From Rhizobium sp. (GTDB lineage Bacteria > Pseudomonadota > Alphaproteobacteria > Rhizobiales > Rhizobiaceae): a stretch of 64,000 nt of DNA. Under the pieces are notes generated by a model. That model was not told where the DNA came from and made no database searches. It saw only the letters and a list, made by a program, of their open reading frames with translations. How positions within the stretch are numbered: the stretch's first letter is position 1; each line of letters begins with the position of its first letter. Both the position numbers and the translations under genes were made by a program. Shown here piece by piece: positions 28,849 to 37,019 of the stretch. Location of the stretch: assembly GCA_028290545.1 (NCBI GenBank), contig JAQGJP010000039.1:1-64000 (forward strand). The letters run 5' to 3'.

Positions 28849-30219
28849 ATGACGGTTGCTGACGCGGGACTATCGCCAGCCAGTCAAAGCGAGTTGCATG
28901 CGTTGGCATTCACCGACCCCCTGACAGGGCTCGGCAATCGCTACAGGTTGCGCGACAAGCTCAGGCAGTTGATCGCGGAGAGATCCGCCGATCCGGCACC
29001 ATTTACTGTCGGCATTGCCAATCTCGACGGCTTCAAGCCAATAAACGATCTGTTCGGCCCCTCTTCCGGCGACCAGATCCTCTGCCAGGTTGCGCATCGT
29101 CTGAAGGCCTGCATCCCTGACGGCGCGACCGTCGTGCGCTACGACGGCGACGAATTCGCCTTCCTCCTGCCGCTGGTGTTTGAACGCCGCAGTGCCGAGA
29201 AGATCGGTACCATGCTGAAGGAAGTCCTCTCCGCGCCCTATGACCTCGGCGACCGCAATGTGCGCCTTTCGGCGTCCTTCGGCTTTGCTATCCATCCTTT
29301 CGCCGGCGAAGAATTCGAAGACCTGATCAAGAGCGCCGAAACTGCGCTTTATCGCTCCAAGCGCCGCGGCCGCGGCCAGATCACCGTCTATTCGACCGAA
29401 ATCGCCGAGCAGATGAAACGGTCCACGCAGCTGGAACAGGCATTGCGCAATGCCATCATTGCCAACGAGGTCGATGTGCATTTCCAGCCGATCGTCGATC
29501 TGAAGAACGATACCGTGGTCGGCTTTGAAGCGCTCGCGCGCTGGATCGACAAGGACCTCGGCTTCGTCTCGCCGGCCGTTTTCGTGCCGCTCGCCGAAGA
29601 GCGCGGCTTTATCGATGCGCTTTCGGAAACCCTGTTGCGCAAGGCGGCGGAAGCAGCGCTTTCCTGGCCAAGCGAGCTTTTCCTGTCGTTCAACCTTTCG
29701 TCGGCGCAACTGATGGACCCATCCACGGCATTCAACATCCTGGCGATCATCAATCGCACGGGCCTGGACCTTCGCCGGCTCGAGCTGGAAATCACCGAGA
29801 CAGCAATGATGACCGATCCGGATACGGCGCAGAAGATCGTGACCGAACTCCGGGCCGCCGGCGTGCGGATTTCACTCGACGACTTCGGCACGGGGCAATC
29901 GAGCCTTAGCCGTCTCAGGGATTTTGCCTTCGACAAGGTCAAGATCGACCGCGCTTTCGTCTGCCGCATCACCACCGATACCGCCTCGGACCACATCGTC
30001 AACGCGATCATCACCATGTGCCGGGGTCTGGAACTCGAAGTGGTGGCCGAGGGCATCGAGGATTTCACCGAGGCGCTAAGGCTGAAGGAGCTTGGCTGCG
30101 GCATGGGCCAGGGCTATTTCTACGGCCGCCCGGTGGATGCCGCAGCCACGCTCGATTACATCGCGCGGAAATATATCGACTGCGACAGCGATGACGGCCG
30201 GCAGGTCATGACCGGCTGA
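28849..30219 (+). CDS. GGDEF-EAL protein, probable c-di-GMP phosphodiesterase
   Basis: 456 residues with no transmembrane or sensor domain. The GGDEF half (about 15-175) is altered: the signature reads DGDEF (residues 99-103), and the first metal-ligand Asp of the DLD motif is Asn (GIANLDGFK). The EAL half (about 195-440) keeps the catalytic set: E227 in FEALARW, EITETAMM, DDFGTGQSSLS, KIDRAFV, AEGIED and GCGMGQGY. Most likely it degrades c-di-GMP, with the GGDEF half acting as a GTP-binding regulatory domain. Cytoplasmic; input may come from the preceding PAS/receiver protein. Confidence 0.93.
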   Translation: MTVADAGLSPASQSELHALAFTDPLTGLGNRYRLRDKLRQLIAERSADPAPFTVGIANLDGFKPINDLFGPSSGDQILCQVAHRLKACIPDGATVVRYDGDEFAFLLPLVFERRSAEKIGTMLKEVLSAPYDLGDRNVRLSASFGFAIHPFAGEEFEDLIKSAETALYRSKRRGRGQITVYSTEIAEQMKRSTQLEQALRNAIIANEVDVHFQPIVDLKNDTVVGFEALARWIDKDLGFVSPAVFVPLAEERGFIDALSETLLRKAAEAALSWPSELFLSFNLSSAQLMDPSTAFNILAIINRTGLDLRRLELEITETAMMTDPDTAQKIVTELRAAGVRISLDDFGTGQSSLSRLRDFAFDKVKIDRAFVCRITTDTASDHIVNAIITMCRGLELEVVAEGIEDFTEALRLKELGCGMGQGYFYGRPVDAAATLDYIARKYIDCDSDDGRQVMTG

Positions 30220-30267
30220 TCCGGCCTGCATCCGATCCTGCCGCTGTTGTCATATGGTCTTAGACGC

Positions 30268-30543
30268 TCAATTACTGCGTGTTTCGAAGTCCATCGTCGT
30301 GCGGCCATGAGTTGTCCGCGTCGTATTTGAGAAACCTTGCTCATAGCGAACTTGACCGCTGACCTTCACGCAGGTGCCGGTGCCGGGGACTGGCACGAAG
30401 CCGGTGCCATAAGCATCACAGGTGTTGACGGGCTGCATGTCCAGCGATTGCAGCGGATCAGCGACGACTGCGTCACCAGCCTGTGCGCCGGCTGCGATTG
30501 TCAAAGCTGCAGTGGAGCCGAGGATAAGGCCCATGATGTTCAT
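30268..30543 (-). CDS. Truncated alphaproteobacterial porin (N-terminal part only)
   Basis: 91 residues from the ATG at 30543 (AGGGG upstream). The sequence has a signal peptide (MNIMGLILGSTAALTIAAGAQAGDAVV) and then the porin family hallmarks CDAYGTGFVPVPGTGTCVKVSGQVRYE and TTMDFETR. Full Porin_2 members (RopA/Omp2b) continue for about 250-300 more residues with 16 strands; here a TGA follows at residue 92 and nothing porin-like continues after it. It is either a decayed porin gene or an unusually short secreted derivative. Full-length copies presumably exist elsewhere. Confidence 0.65.
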   Translation of the reverse strand: MNIMGLILGSTAALTIAAGAQAGDAVVADPLQSLDMQPVNTCDAYGTGFVPVPGTGTCVKVSGQVRYEQGFSNTTRTTHGRTTMDFETRSN

Positions 30544-30631
30544 TGCCGACCCCTGGTTGGACATTCCTGAAACGGAAATATCCGCTGGAATAAGGCAATC
30601 TGATGGTGGAGGATGCTAAACTCCATTCGTT

Positions 30632-31555
30632 TCACACCAGTCCGTGATGGCCGGCACCCTGCGCCACCAGCCAGTCCCGTACCTTTCGCGCCGGCAGGCT
30701 GAGTTCGCGCGATTTCGGCCAGACGACGTAAAAGGCGGCGCCGGTCTCAAGCACATGATTGCCGACAGCCACCAGCGCGCCGGATTTCATCTGCGCGTCG
30801 ATCAGATGCAGCCAGCCGAGTGCGATCCCCTCGCCCGCCAGCACCGCCTGGATTACCAGCACATAGTCGTTGATGATCAGCGGACGATAGGGCTTGATAT
30901 AGCCGACGCCGGCGCTCTCGAACCACTCTTTCCAATTGCAGGCTTCGCGCACCGGCTCTTCCAGGTGGATGAGTCTGAGATCGATCATCTCCGCCAGTTT
31001 CGGCCGCCTGCCGAGCGCCTCGACGAATGCCGGGCTGGCCACCGCGTTGACCACTTCCGGCGCCAGCATTGCCGCGTGATACTGCGGCCATTCCAACGGG
31101 TCGCCGCCGCGAATGCCGAGCGGGATCGCCTCTTCCTCAAGATCGAGATCGCGCACCGAGGTCTGGATTCGCAGGTCGATTTCCGGAAGATCGTCCCGCA
31201 ACCTGGTGATGCGCGGCAGCATCCACATCGAGGCAAACGCGGTCGAGGCGGCAAGCGTCACATTGGTCTCGCGGCCCTTGGCGCGGATCGTCTCGGCCGA
31301 TTTCTGGATGCGGGCGAGCCCGGCTGAAACATCGGCATGAAAACGGGCGCCCGCCTCGGTGAGCGCGACATTGCGGTGGTTACGGTGGAAGAGCGGCACG
31401 CCAAGCTGATCTTCCATGGCTCGCACCGCGTAGGAAACGGCGGCCTGCGTCATGCCGAGTTCTTCGGCGGCACGGGTGAAATTCTCATGCCGCCCGGCGG
31501 CCTCGAAAACGATCAGGGAAGAGGCCGACGGCAACAGTCGCTTGAAGTTATGCAT
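30632..31555 (-). CDS. LysR-family transcriptional regulator, GcvA-like
   Basis: 307 residues. N-terminal winged HTH SLIVFEAAGRHENFTRAAEE with MTQAAVSYAVRAMEDQLG, then a periplasmic-binding-protein-like effector domain. Divergent from the mttB-like gene with 92 bases between the starts, so it is the likely regulator of the methylamine/betaine operon. The effector is unknown. An obvious LysR T-N11-A box could not be fixed by eye. Confidence 0.93.
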   Translation of the reverse strand: MHNFKRLLPSASSLIVFEAAGRHENFTRAAEELGMTQAAVSYAVRAMEDQLGVPLFHRNHRNVALTEAGARFHADVSAGLARIQKSAETIRAKGRETNVTLAASTAFASMWMLPRITRLRDDLPEIDLRIQTSVRDLDLEEEAIPLGIRGGDPLEWPQYHAAMLAPEVVNAVASPAFVEALGRRPKLAEMIDLRLIHLEEPVREACNWKEWFESAGVGYIKPYRPLIINDYVLVIQAVLAGEGIALGWLHLIDAQMKSGALVAVGNHVLETGAAFYVVWPKSRELSLPARKVRDWLVAQGAGHHGLV

Positions 31556-31647
31556 AAGCCCAGCTTATAGGTTTCCCCGAAAAATTAGAAGGATACAGCG
31601 GAAAAAATCAGCGCTACTCTCCTGCCAACCACAGGGGAGCTTATGCC

Positions 31648-33201
31648 ATGACCGTTGCCGCCGATGATGTCGTTGTTGCGAACGTTCCAACGCGGCGCGA
31701 GCGGGGCAAGCGCCGCGATCCCGCCGCCAAGCCGCTGGGCGTGCCCTATATCGTCAGGAATATCCCGACCTACGACATTCTTGGCGAGGAAGGCCTGCAG
31801 CGGATCGAGACGACCGGTGACCGGATACTCGCCGAGATCGGCATCGAATTCCGCGACGATCCGGCGACCATAGAACTCTGGAAGAAAGCCGGCGCCAAGG
31901 TCGAAGGCCTGCTGGTGAAGTTCGAGTCTGGCATGCTGCGCGAGATCCTGAAATCGGCGCCGTCAACGTTCACCCAGCATGCGCGGAATCCGGCGCAGAG
32001 TGTGGAGATCGGCGGCAAGTCCGTGGTGTTCTCCCCCGCTTACGGATCGCCCTTCGTGATGGATCTCGACAAGGGCCGACGCTACGGCACGATCGAGGAT
32101 TTCCAGAACTTCATCAAGCTCGCGCAGTCGAGCCCCTGGCTGCATCATTCCGGAGGCACGATCTGCGAACCGGTCGACCTGCCGGTCAATAAGCGCCATC
32201 TCGACATGGTCTACAGCCATATAAAATATTCCGATCGTGCCTTCATGGGCTCGGTAACCGCCGAAAGCCGCGCCGAGGATTCGATCGATATGGCGCGCAT
32301 CGTCTTCGGCCGCGATTTCGTTGACCAGAATTGCGTCATCCTTGGCAATGTCAACGTCAATTCGCCGCTCGTGTGGGACGGCACGATGACCAAGGCGGCG
32401 CGCGCCTATGCCCGCGCCAATCAGGCGGCGGTGATCGTTCCCTTCATCCTCGGCGGCGCGATGGGTCCGGTGACCAATGCCGGCGCGATCGCCCAGAGCT
32501 ACGCCGAGACCATGGCCGGCTGCGCGCTGACGCAGCTGGAGCGCAAGGGCGCTCCGGTGATTTTCGGCAATTTCCTGTCGTCGATGTCGCTCCGCTCCGG
32601 CTCGCCGACTTTCGGTACCCCCGAGCCCGCGATCGGTTCGATGGTAGTGGGGCAACTGGCGCGGCGGCTCGGTCTGCCGCTCCGGTGTGCCGGCAATTTC
32701 TCCAATTCGAAACTGCCAGATGCGCAGGCCATGCAGGAAGGCGTGATGTCGATGTTGTCGGCCGTGCATTGCGGCGCCAATTTCATCCTGCATTCGGCCG
32801 GCTTCCTCGATGGCCTGCTTGCCATGTCCTATGAGAAATTCGTGATGGATGCCGATCTCTGCGGCGCGCTGCATGCATACCTCAAGGGTGTGGAATTCGA
32901 CGACAACGCACTGGCCTTCGACGCTTTCGAGGAAGTTGGCCCCGGCAGCCATTTTCTCGGCAGCCAGCACACGCTGCGCAACTATCAGACCGCCTTTTGG
33001 GATACCGAACTCTCCGACAACGAACCGTTCGAGAAATGGAGCGACGAAGGCGGCTCGACCGACATGGCGACCCGCGCCAACAAGAAATGGAAGCGGACGC
33101 TGGCCGAATACCAGGCGCCGCCTTTGGACATCGCCATTGATGATGAATTGCAGGATTATATGAACCGCAAGAAGGCCGATGTGGCGGATGCCTGGCATTG
33201 A
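31648..33201 (+). CDS. MttB-family trimethylamine/betaine methyltransferase, non-pyrrolysine type
   Basis: 517 residues with GGGGAG before the ATG. It is a full-length TIM-barrel MttB homologue (for example HHSGGTICEPVDLPVNKRHLD split over the barrel, FVDQNCVILGNVNVNSPL, SGSPTFGTPEPAIGSMV). The frame has no internal amber codon and ends in TGA, so it does not encode pyrrolysine; this places it with MtgB-like enzymes that demethylate quaternary amines such as glycine betaine. The usual partner corrinoid protein is not adjacent. The next gene, a flavin oxidoreductase, begins 11 bases later, suggesting the pair acts together in N-demethylation. Substrate inferred. Confidence 0.88.
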   Translation: MTVAADDVVVANVPTRRERGKRRDPAAKPLGVPYIVRNIPTYDILGEEGLQRIETTGDRILAEIGIEFRDDPATIELWKKAGAKVEGLLVKFESGMLREILKSAPSTFTQHARNPAQSVEIGGKSVVFSPAYGSPFVMDLDKGRRYGTIEDFQNFIKLAQSSPWLHHSGGTICEPVDLPVNKRHLDMVYSHIKYSDRAFMGSVTAESRAEDSIDMARIVFGRDFVDQNCVILGNVNVNSPLVWDGTMTKAARAYARANQAAVIVPFILGGAMGPVTNAGAIAQSYAETMAGCALTQLERKGAPVIFGNFLSSMSLRSGSPTFGTPEPAIGSMVVGQLARRLGLPLRCAGNFSNSKLPDAQAMQEGVMSMLSAVHCGANFILHSAGFLDGLLAMSYEKFVMDADLCGALHAYLKGVEFDDNALAFDAFEEVGPGSHFLGSQHTLRNYQTAFWDTELSDNEPFEKWSDEGGSTDMATRANKKWKRTLAEYQAPPLDIAIDDELQDYMNRKKADVADAWH

Positions 33202-33212
33202 GAGTGATCAGC

Positions 33213-35279
33213 ATGAAAAGTCACCCAGTGCCTGACATCTCCAACGACCCCCTCCTCCAGCCCTACCAGCTCAAGCACCTGACGCTCAAGAACCGCATCA
33301 TGTCGACGGCGCATGAGCCGGCCTATTCCGATGACGGCATGCCCAAGGATCGCTACCGGCTCTACCATCTGGAAAAAGCCAAGGGCGGTATCGCCATGAC
33401 CATGACGGCGGGTTCAGCGAGCGTTGCACCGGATTCGCCTCCCGCGTTCGGCAACCTGCTCGCCTACAAGGACGAGATCGTGCCGTGGCTGAAGAAGCTT
33501 ACCGACGACTGTCATGAGCACGATTGCGCCGTGATGATCCAGCTTACCCATCTCGGCCGCCGCACCGGCTGGAACAAGGGCGACTGGCTGCCGGTGCTGG
33601 CCCCCTCGCCCGTGCGCGAGCCGGCGCACCGCGCATTCCCCAAGGAGATCGAGGACTGGGATATCGAACGGATCATCGGCGATTATGCCGATGCCGCCGA
33701 GCGCATGCAGGCCGCGGGCCTCGACGGCATCGAATTCGAGGCCTATGGCCATCTGATGGACCAGTTCTGGTCGCCCGCCACCAACAGGCGCAACGACGAA
33801 TTCGGCGGCACGTTGGAGAACCGCATGCGCTTCTCCAACGTGGTGGTTGACGCGGTGCGCAAGCGCGTCGGGCCGGACTTCATCGTCGGTATGCGGCTGG
33901 TGGCGGACGAGAACTGGGAACAGGGACTGTCCAAGGAGGACGGCATCGAGATCGCCCGGCGGTTCGCGGCCTCCGGCAAGATCGATTTCCTCAACATCAT
34001 CCGCGGCCATATCGAGCACGATGCCGAACTCAACGAGGTTATCCCGATCCAGGGCATGCGCTCGGCCCCGCATCTGGATTTCGCCGGCGAGGTCCGGTCG
34101 ATCACCAAATTCCCGGTTTTTCATGCCGCCCGCATCGCCGATGTCGCGACCGCCCGGCATGCGATCGCCGAGGGCAAGCTCGATATGGTCGGCATGACCC
34201 GCGCCCATATCGCCGATCCGCATATCGTCAACAAGATCAGAGCCGGACGCGAGGCCGAGATCCGGCCTTGCGTCGGCGCGACCTATTGCCTTGATCGAAT
34301 TTACGAGGGCGGCGAAGCGCTCTGCATCCACAATGCGGCGACCGGCCGCGAGGGCCTGATCCCGCATATCATCCCGAAATCCGAAGGCGCCAAGCGCAAG
34401 GCGCTGGTGATCGGCGCGGGTCCCGCAGGTCTGGAGGCCGCGCGCGTGCTGGCTTCGCGTGGCCATCAGGTCGAAGTGCTCGAAGCGATGGGCGAGGCCG
34501 GCGGGCAGATCAACCTGCTTGCCCGCAATCCGCGCCGCAAGGAGATGATCGGCATCATCGACTGGCGCGTGGAAGAGCTCCGACGGCTCGGTGTTCCCAT
34601 CCATTTCAACACCTATGCCGAGGAAGACGACATTCTTTCCCGCGATGCCGATCTGGTGGTTGTGGCGACCGGCGGCATGCCGCAGTCGCCATCGCTCTCA
34701 GAAGGCGGCGATCTGGTGGTGTCGAGCTGGGATATCATCGCCGGCACCGTCAAGCCGGAAGGCCCGGTGCTGCTGTTCGACGACAACGGCGCCCATCCCG
34801 GCATGACGGCGGCGGAGATGATCGCCAATCAGGGCATAGAGCTCGAACTGGTTTCTCCTGAGCGGTTCTTCGCCCCGGAAATGGGCGGCATGAACCACGT
34901 GCCCTATGCCCGCGCCTTCGCAAGACCGAATGTACGGGTGACGATCAACACAAGGCTGCTTGGCGTCCGGCGCGACGGCAATAGCCTGATCGCTACGCTT
35001 GGCTCGGATTTCGATAAAGCAGTCCGGCAGGAACGCCGCGTCGCGCAGGTGGTGGTCGAACATGCGACGGAAGCCAATGACGGCCTATACAAGGCACTGA
35101 AGCCGCACGCGAAAAATCTCGGCGCGGTCGATTACAAGGCGCTGATCGCCCGGCAGTATCCGATCGAGATGCGTCACCCGGACGGCAAGTTCGACCTGAT
35201 CCGCATCGGCGACGCGGTATCCAGCCGCAACATCCATGCGAGTATCTATGAGGCGCTGAGGATCATGTCGCTGCTGTAA
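33213..35279 (+). CDS. NADH:flavin oxidoreductase / FAD-dependent reductase (TMADH/DgcA-like)
   Basis: 688 residues from the ATG at 33213. Residues 10-360 are an Old Yellow Enzyme FMN barrel (LKNRIMSTAHEPAYSDDGMP, MIQLTHLGRR, DGIEFEAYGHLMDQFWSP). A dinucleotide-binding domain begins near 395 (ALVIGAGPAGLEAARVLASRG) as in trimethylamine dehydrogenase, dimethylglycine and 2,4-dienoyl-CoA reductases. The Fe-S region between them has Cys353, Cys359 and Cys371 but Ala356 at the place of the usual second cysteine. It probably oxidatively removes a methyl group or passes electrons from the demethylation step of the preceding MttB-type enzyme. Confidence 0.9.
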   Translation: MKSHPVPDISNDPLLQPYQLKHLTLKNRIMSTAHEPAYSDDGMPKDRYRLYHLEKAKGGIAMTMTAGSASVAPDSPPAFGNLLAYKDEIVPWLKKLTDDCHEHDCAVMIQLTHLGRRTGWNKGDWLPVLAPSPVREPAHRAFPKEIEDWDIERIIGDYADAAERMQAAGLDGIEFEAYGHLMDQFWSPATNRRNDEFGGTLENRMRFSNVVVDAVRKRVGPDFIVGMRLVADENWEQGLSKEDGIEIARRFAASGKIDFLNIIRGHIEHDAELNEVIPIQGMRSAPHLDFAGEVRSITKFPVFHAARIADVATARHAIAEGKLDMVGMTRAHIADPHIVNKIRAGREAEIRPCVGATYCLDRIYEGGEALCIHNAATGREGLIPHIIPKSEGAKRKALVIGAGPAGLEAARVLASRGHQVEVLEAMGEAGGQINLLARNPRRKEMIGIIDWRVEELRRLGVPIHFNTYAEEDDILSRDADLVVVATGGMPQSPSLSEGGDLVVSSWDIIAGTVKPEGPVLLFDDNGAHPGMTAAEMIANQGIELELVSPERFFAPEMGGMNHVPYARAFARPNVRVTINTRLLGVRRDGNSLIATLGSDFDKAVRQERRVAQVVVEHATEANDGLYKALKPHAKNLGAVDYKALIARQYPIEMRHPDGKFDLIRIGDAVSSRNIHASIYEALRIMSLL

Positions 35280-35360
35280 CGGCATCATTCACGCGGCTTA
35301 CAGGAGGTTCAAGATTTCTCATGGGATTTTTGGCTGGCCTTGGGTTATGTACTTCGTAAT

Positions 35361-35520
35361 ACCCCCTCTGTCGCTTCGCGACATCTCCCCCGCAAGGGGG
35401 AGAATAGAAACTCGCGACGCTTTCCCTCCACGGTAGCTGGGTTGAATCAGTGGCGAGATGACAAAGCGGGCCTCTGCTCTCCCCCTTTTGGGGGAGATGT
35501 CGCGGAGCGACAGAGGGGGT
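35361..35520. repeat. Inverted-repeat intergenic element, copy 1
   Basis: A 160-bp element with 31-base terminal inverted repeats (35361-35391 and 35490-35520, one mismatch), each beginning ACCCCCTCTGTCGC. Each arm also contains a short inner hairpin, CTCCCCC-gcaa-GGGGGAG on the left and CTCCCCC-tttt-GGGGGAG on the right. A related copy lies at 60422-60590. No coding content. The right end supplies GAGGGGG just before an upstream ATG (35526) of the aminotransferase gene. It resembles the dispersed palindromic repeats of Rhizobiaceae genomes. Confidence 0.85.
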
Positions 35521-35552
35521 GCCGAATGAACGACCGGTCAGGATTCCATCGC

Positions 35553-36719
35553 ATGAATTTCATCGAAAGCCTCAGCCCGCAATCGCGCCTTGCGCCCGAA
35601 AGCGGCATTGTAGAGATCTTCAACTATGCCCGCAATCGCGAGGGGCTGATCCCGCTCTGGGTCGGTGAAGGCGACAGTCCGACACCGCAGTTCATCCGCG
35701 ATGCGGCGATCGCCTCGCTGAATGCCGGCGACACGTTCTACACCTATCAGCGCGGCATTCCCGATCTCCGCCGGGCGCTTTCCGATTACTACGCACGGCA
35801 TCTTGGCAAGCGCCTGCCACCAGAGCATTTCTACGCGGTCGGCTCCGGCATGCATGCGATCAAGCTGTCGATCGAGGCGGTCGCGGCACCGGGCGACGAG
35901 GTGGTCTATCTCACTCCGGCATGGCCGAATTTCGCCGCCGCGATCGAAGTGTCCGGCGCGCGCGCAGTGCCGGCCGTGCTCGATTTCGTCAATGGCAAAT
36001 GGAGCCTCGACATCGGCAGGATCGCCGCCGCGATCACGCCAAAGACCAAAGCGCTGTTCATCAATTCGCCCTCCAATCCGACCGGCTGGACGGCGACATA
36101 TGACGATCTCCGCGAGATCCTGGCGCTTGCCCGCCAGCACAATCTCTGGATCATCGCCGACGAGATTTATGCGCTCTATTACTACCCGGGCGGCCGGGCG
36201 CCTTCTTTCCTCGACATAGCCGAGCCCGACGACAAGATGCTGTTCGTCAATTCCTTCTCAAAGAACTGGTCGATGACCGGCTGGCGGATCGGCTGGATCG
36301 TCGCACCGCCGGAACTCGGCCAGGTGATCGAGAACCTGGTGCAGTATTCCAACTCGGGCGTGCCGGAATTCATCCAGAAGGGTGCGCTCGTCGCGCTCGA
36401 CCAGGGCGACGACGTGATCCGCGAGAATTTCGGCAAGGCGCTGGCCTCGCGCGACATCCTTTGCGATACGCTGATCGCCACCAACCGCGTCGAGACGCTG
36501 AAGCCGGACGGCGCGCTCTATGCATTCCTGAAGATCGACGGCGTGACGGATGCTCGGAAGACTGCCTTCGACATCGTCGATAAGGCCGGCGTCGGCCTTG
36601 CACCCGGCACGGCCTTCGGCCCCGGCGGCGAAGCCTTCATGCGCGCCTGCTTCCTGCGCGATCCGGCCCAGGTACGTGTGGCGGCCGAGCGGCTGGCGGA
36701 CTTTATCCAGAAGATGTGA
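35553..36719 (+). CDS. Class I/II pyridoxal-phosphate aminotransferase
   Basis: 388 residues from the ATG at 35553; the in-frame ATG at 35526 adds nine residues and uses the repeat as its ribosome site, so I prefer the later one. Fold type I features: YQRGIPDLRRALSDYYARH, SPSNPTGW, ADEIYALYYY and the PLP Lys in NSFSKNWSMTGWRIGW. Related to aspartate/aromatic-type aminotransferases; substrate unknown. Same direction as the mttB/oxidoreductase pair but separated by about 270 bases containing the repeat, so membership in that operon is doubtful. Confidence 0.9.
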   Translation: MNFIESLSPQSRLAPESGIVEIFNYARNREGLIPLWVGEGDSPTPQFIRDAAIASLNAGDTFYTYQRGIPDLRRALSDYYARHLGKRLPPEHFYAVGSGMHAIKLSIEAVAAPGDEVVYLTPAWPNFAAAIEVSGARAVPAVLDFVNGKWSLDIGRIAAAITPKTKALFINSPSNPTGWTATYDDLREILALARQHNLWIIADEIYALYYYPGGRAPSFLDIAEPDDKMLFVNSFSKNWSMTGWRIGWIVAPPELGQVIENLVQYSNSGVPEFIQKGALVALDQGDDVIRENFGKALASRDILCDTLIATNRVETLKPDGALYAFLKIDGVTDARKTAFDIVDKAGVGLAPGTAFGPGGEAFMRACFLRDPAQVRVAAERLADFIQKM

Positions 36720-36745
36720 GCCAATCTTAATTTCTCCACTTTAGA

Positions 36746-36940
36746 GCCTTTCATTGTTAGATGGAAACGTTCTGCCGGAGCAGATTTTCGTCAGGACAAA
36801 GGCGTCGGCCGAACTGCGGTAGACAGACGTACCGTCGAGGCCGCCGCCGAAGGTCATGGCAGAAAGATGCCCGGCCCTCCGGGTTGGCTGAAGCGGGCCG
36901 GCTGAGCCAACAGAACTGTTTCCATCTAACGATGAAAGGC
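36746..36940. repeat. Second type of inverted-repeat intergenic element
   Basis: About 195 bp bounded by near-perfect inverted repeats of 29-30 bases (36746-36774 and 36911-36940), starting GCCTTTCATTGTTAGATGG on the left. The arms differ by one substitution and one single-base insertion. The middle holds further GC-rich dyads (for example CCCGGCC/GGCCGG-type). No ORF. It sits at the left border of the glycan locus. Confidence 0.8.
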
Positions 36941-37019
36941 CCGCGAAAGCTTCACCGGCCAGAATTGCCGAATGTCATCCCGCTCGCGCGGGCTCGATTC
37001 GGCGTTTTATGGGGAAGCT

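Noticed and set aside
33414-34604. 396-codon minus-strand frame
   Set aside because: Antisense to the flavin oxidoreductase; no motif.
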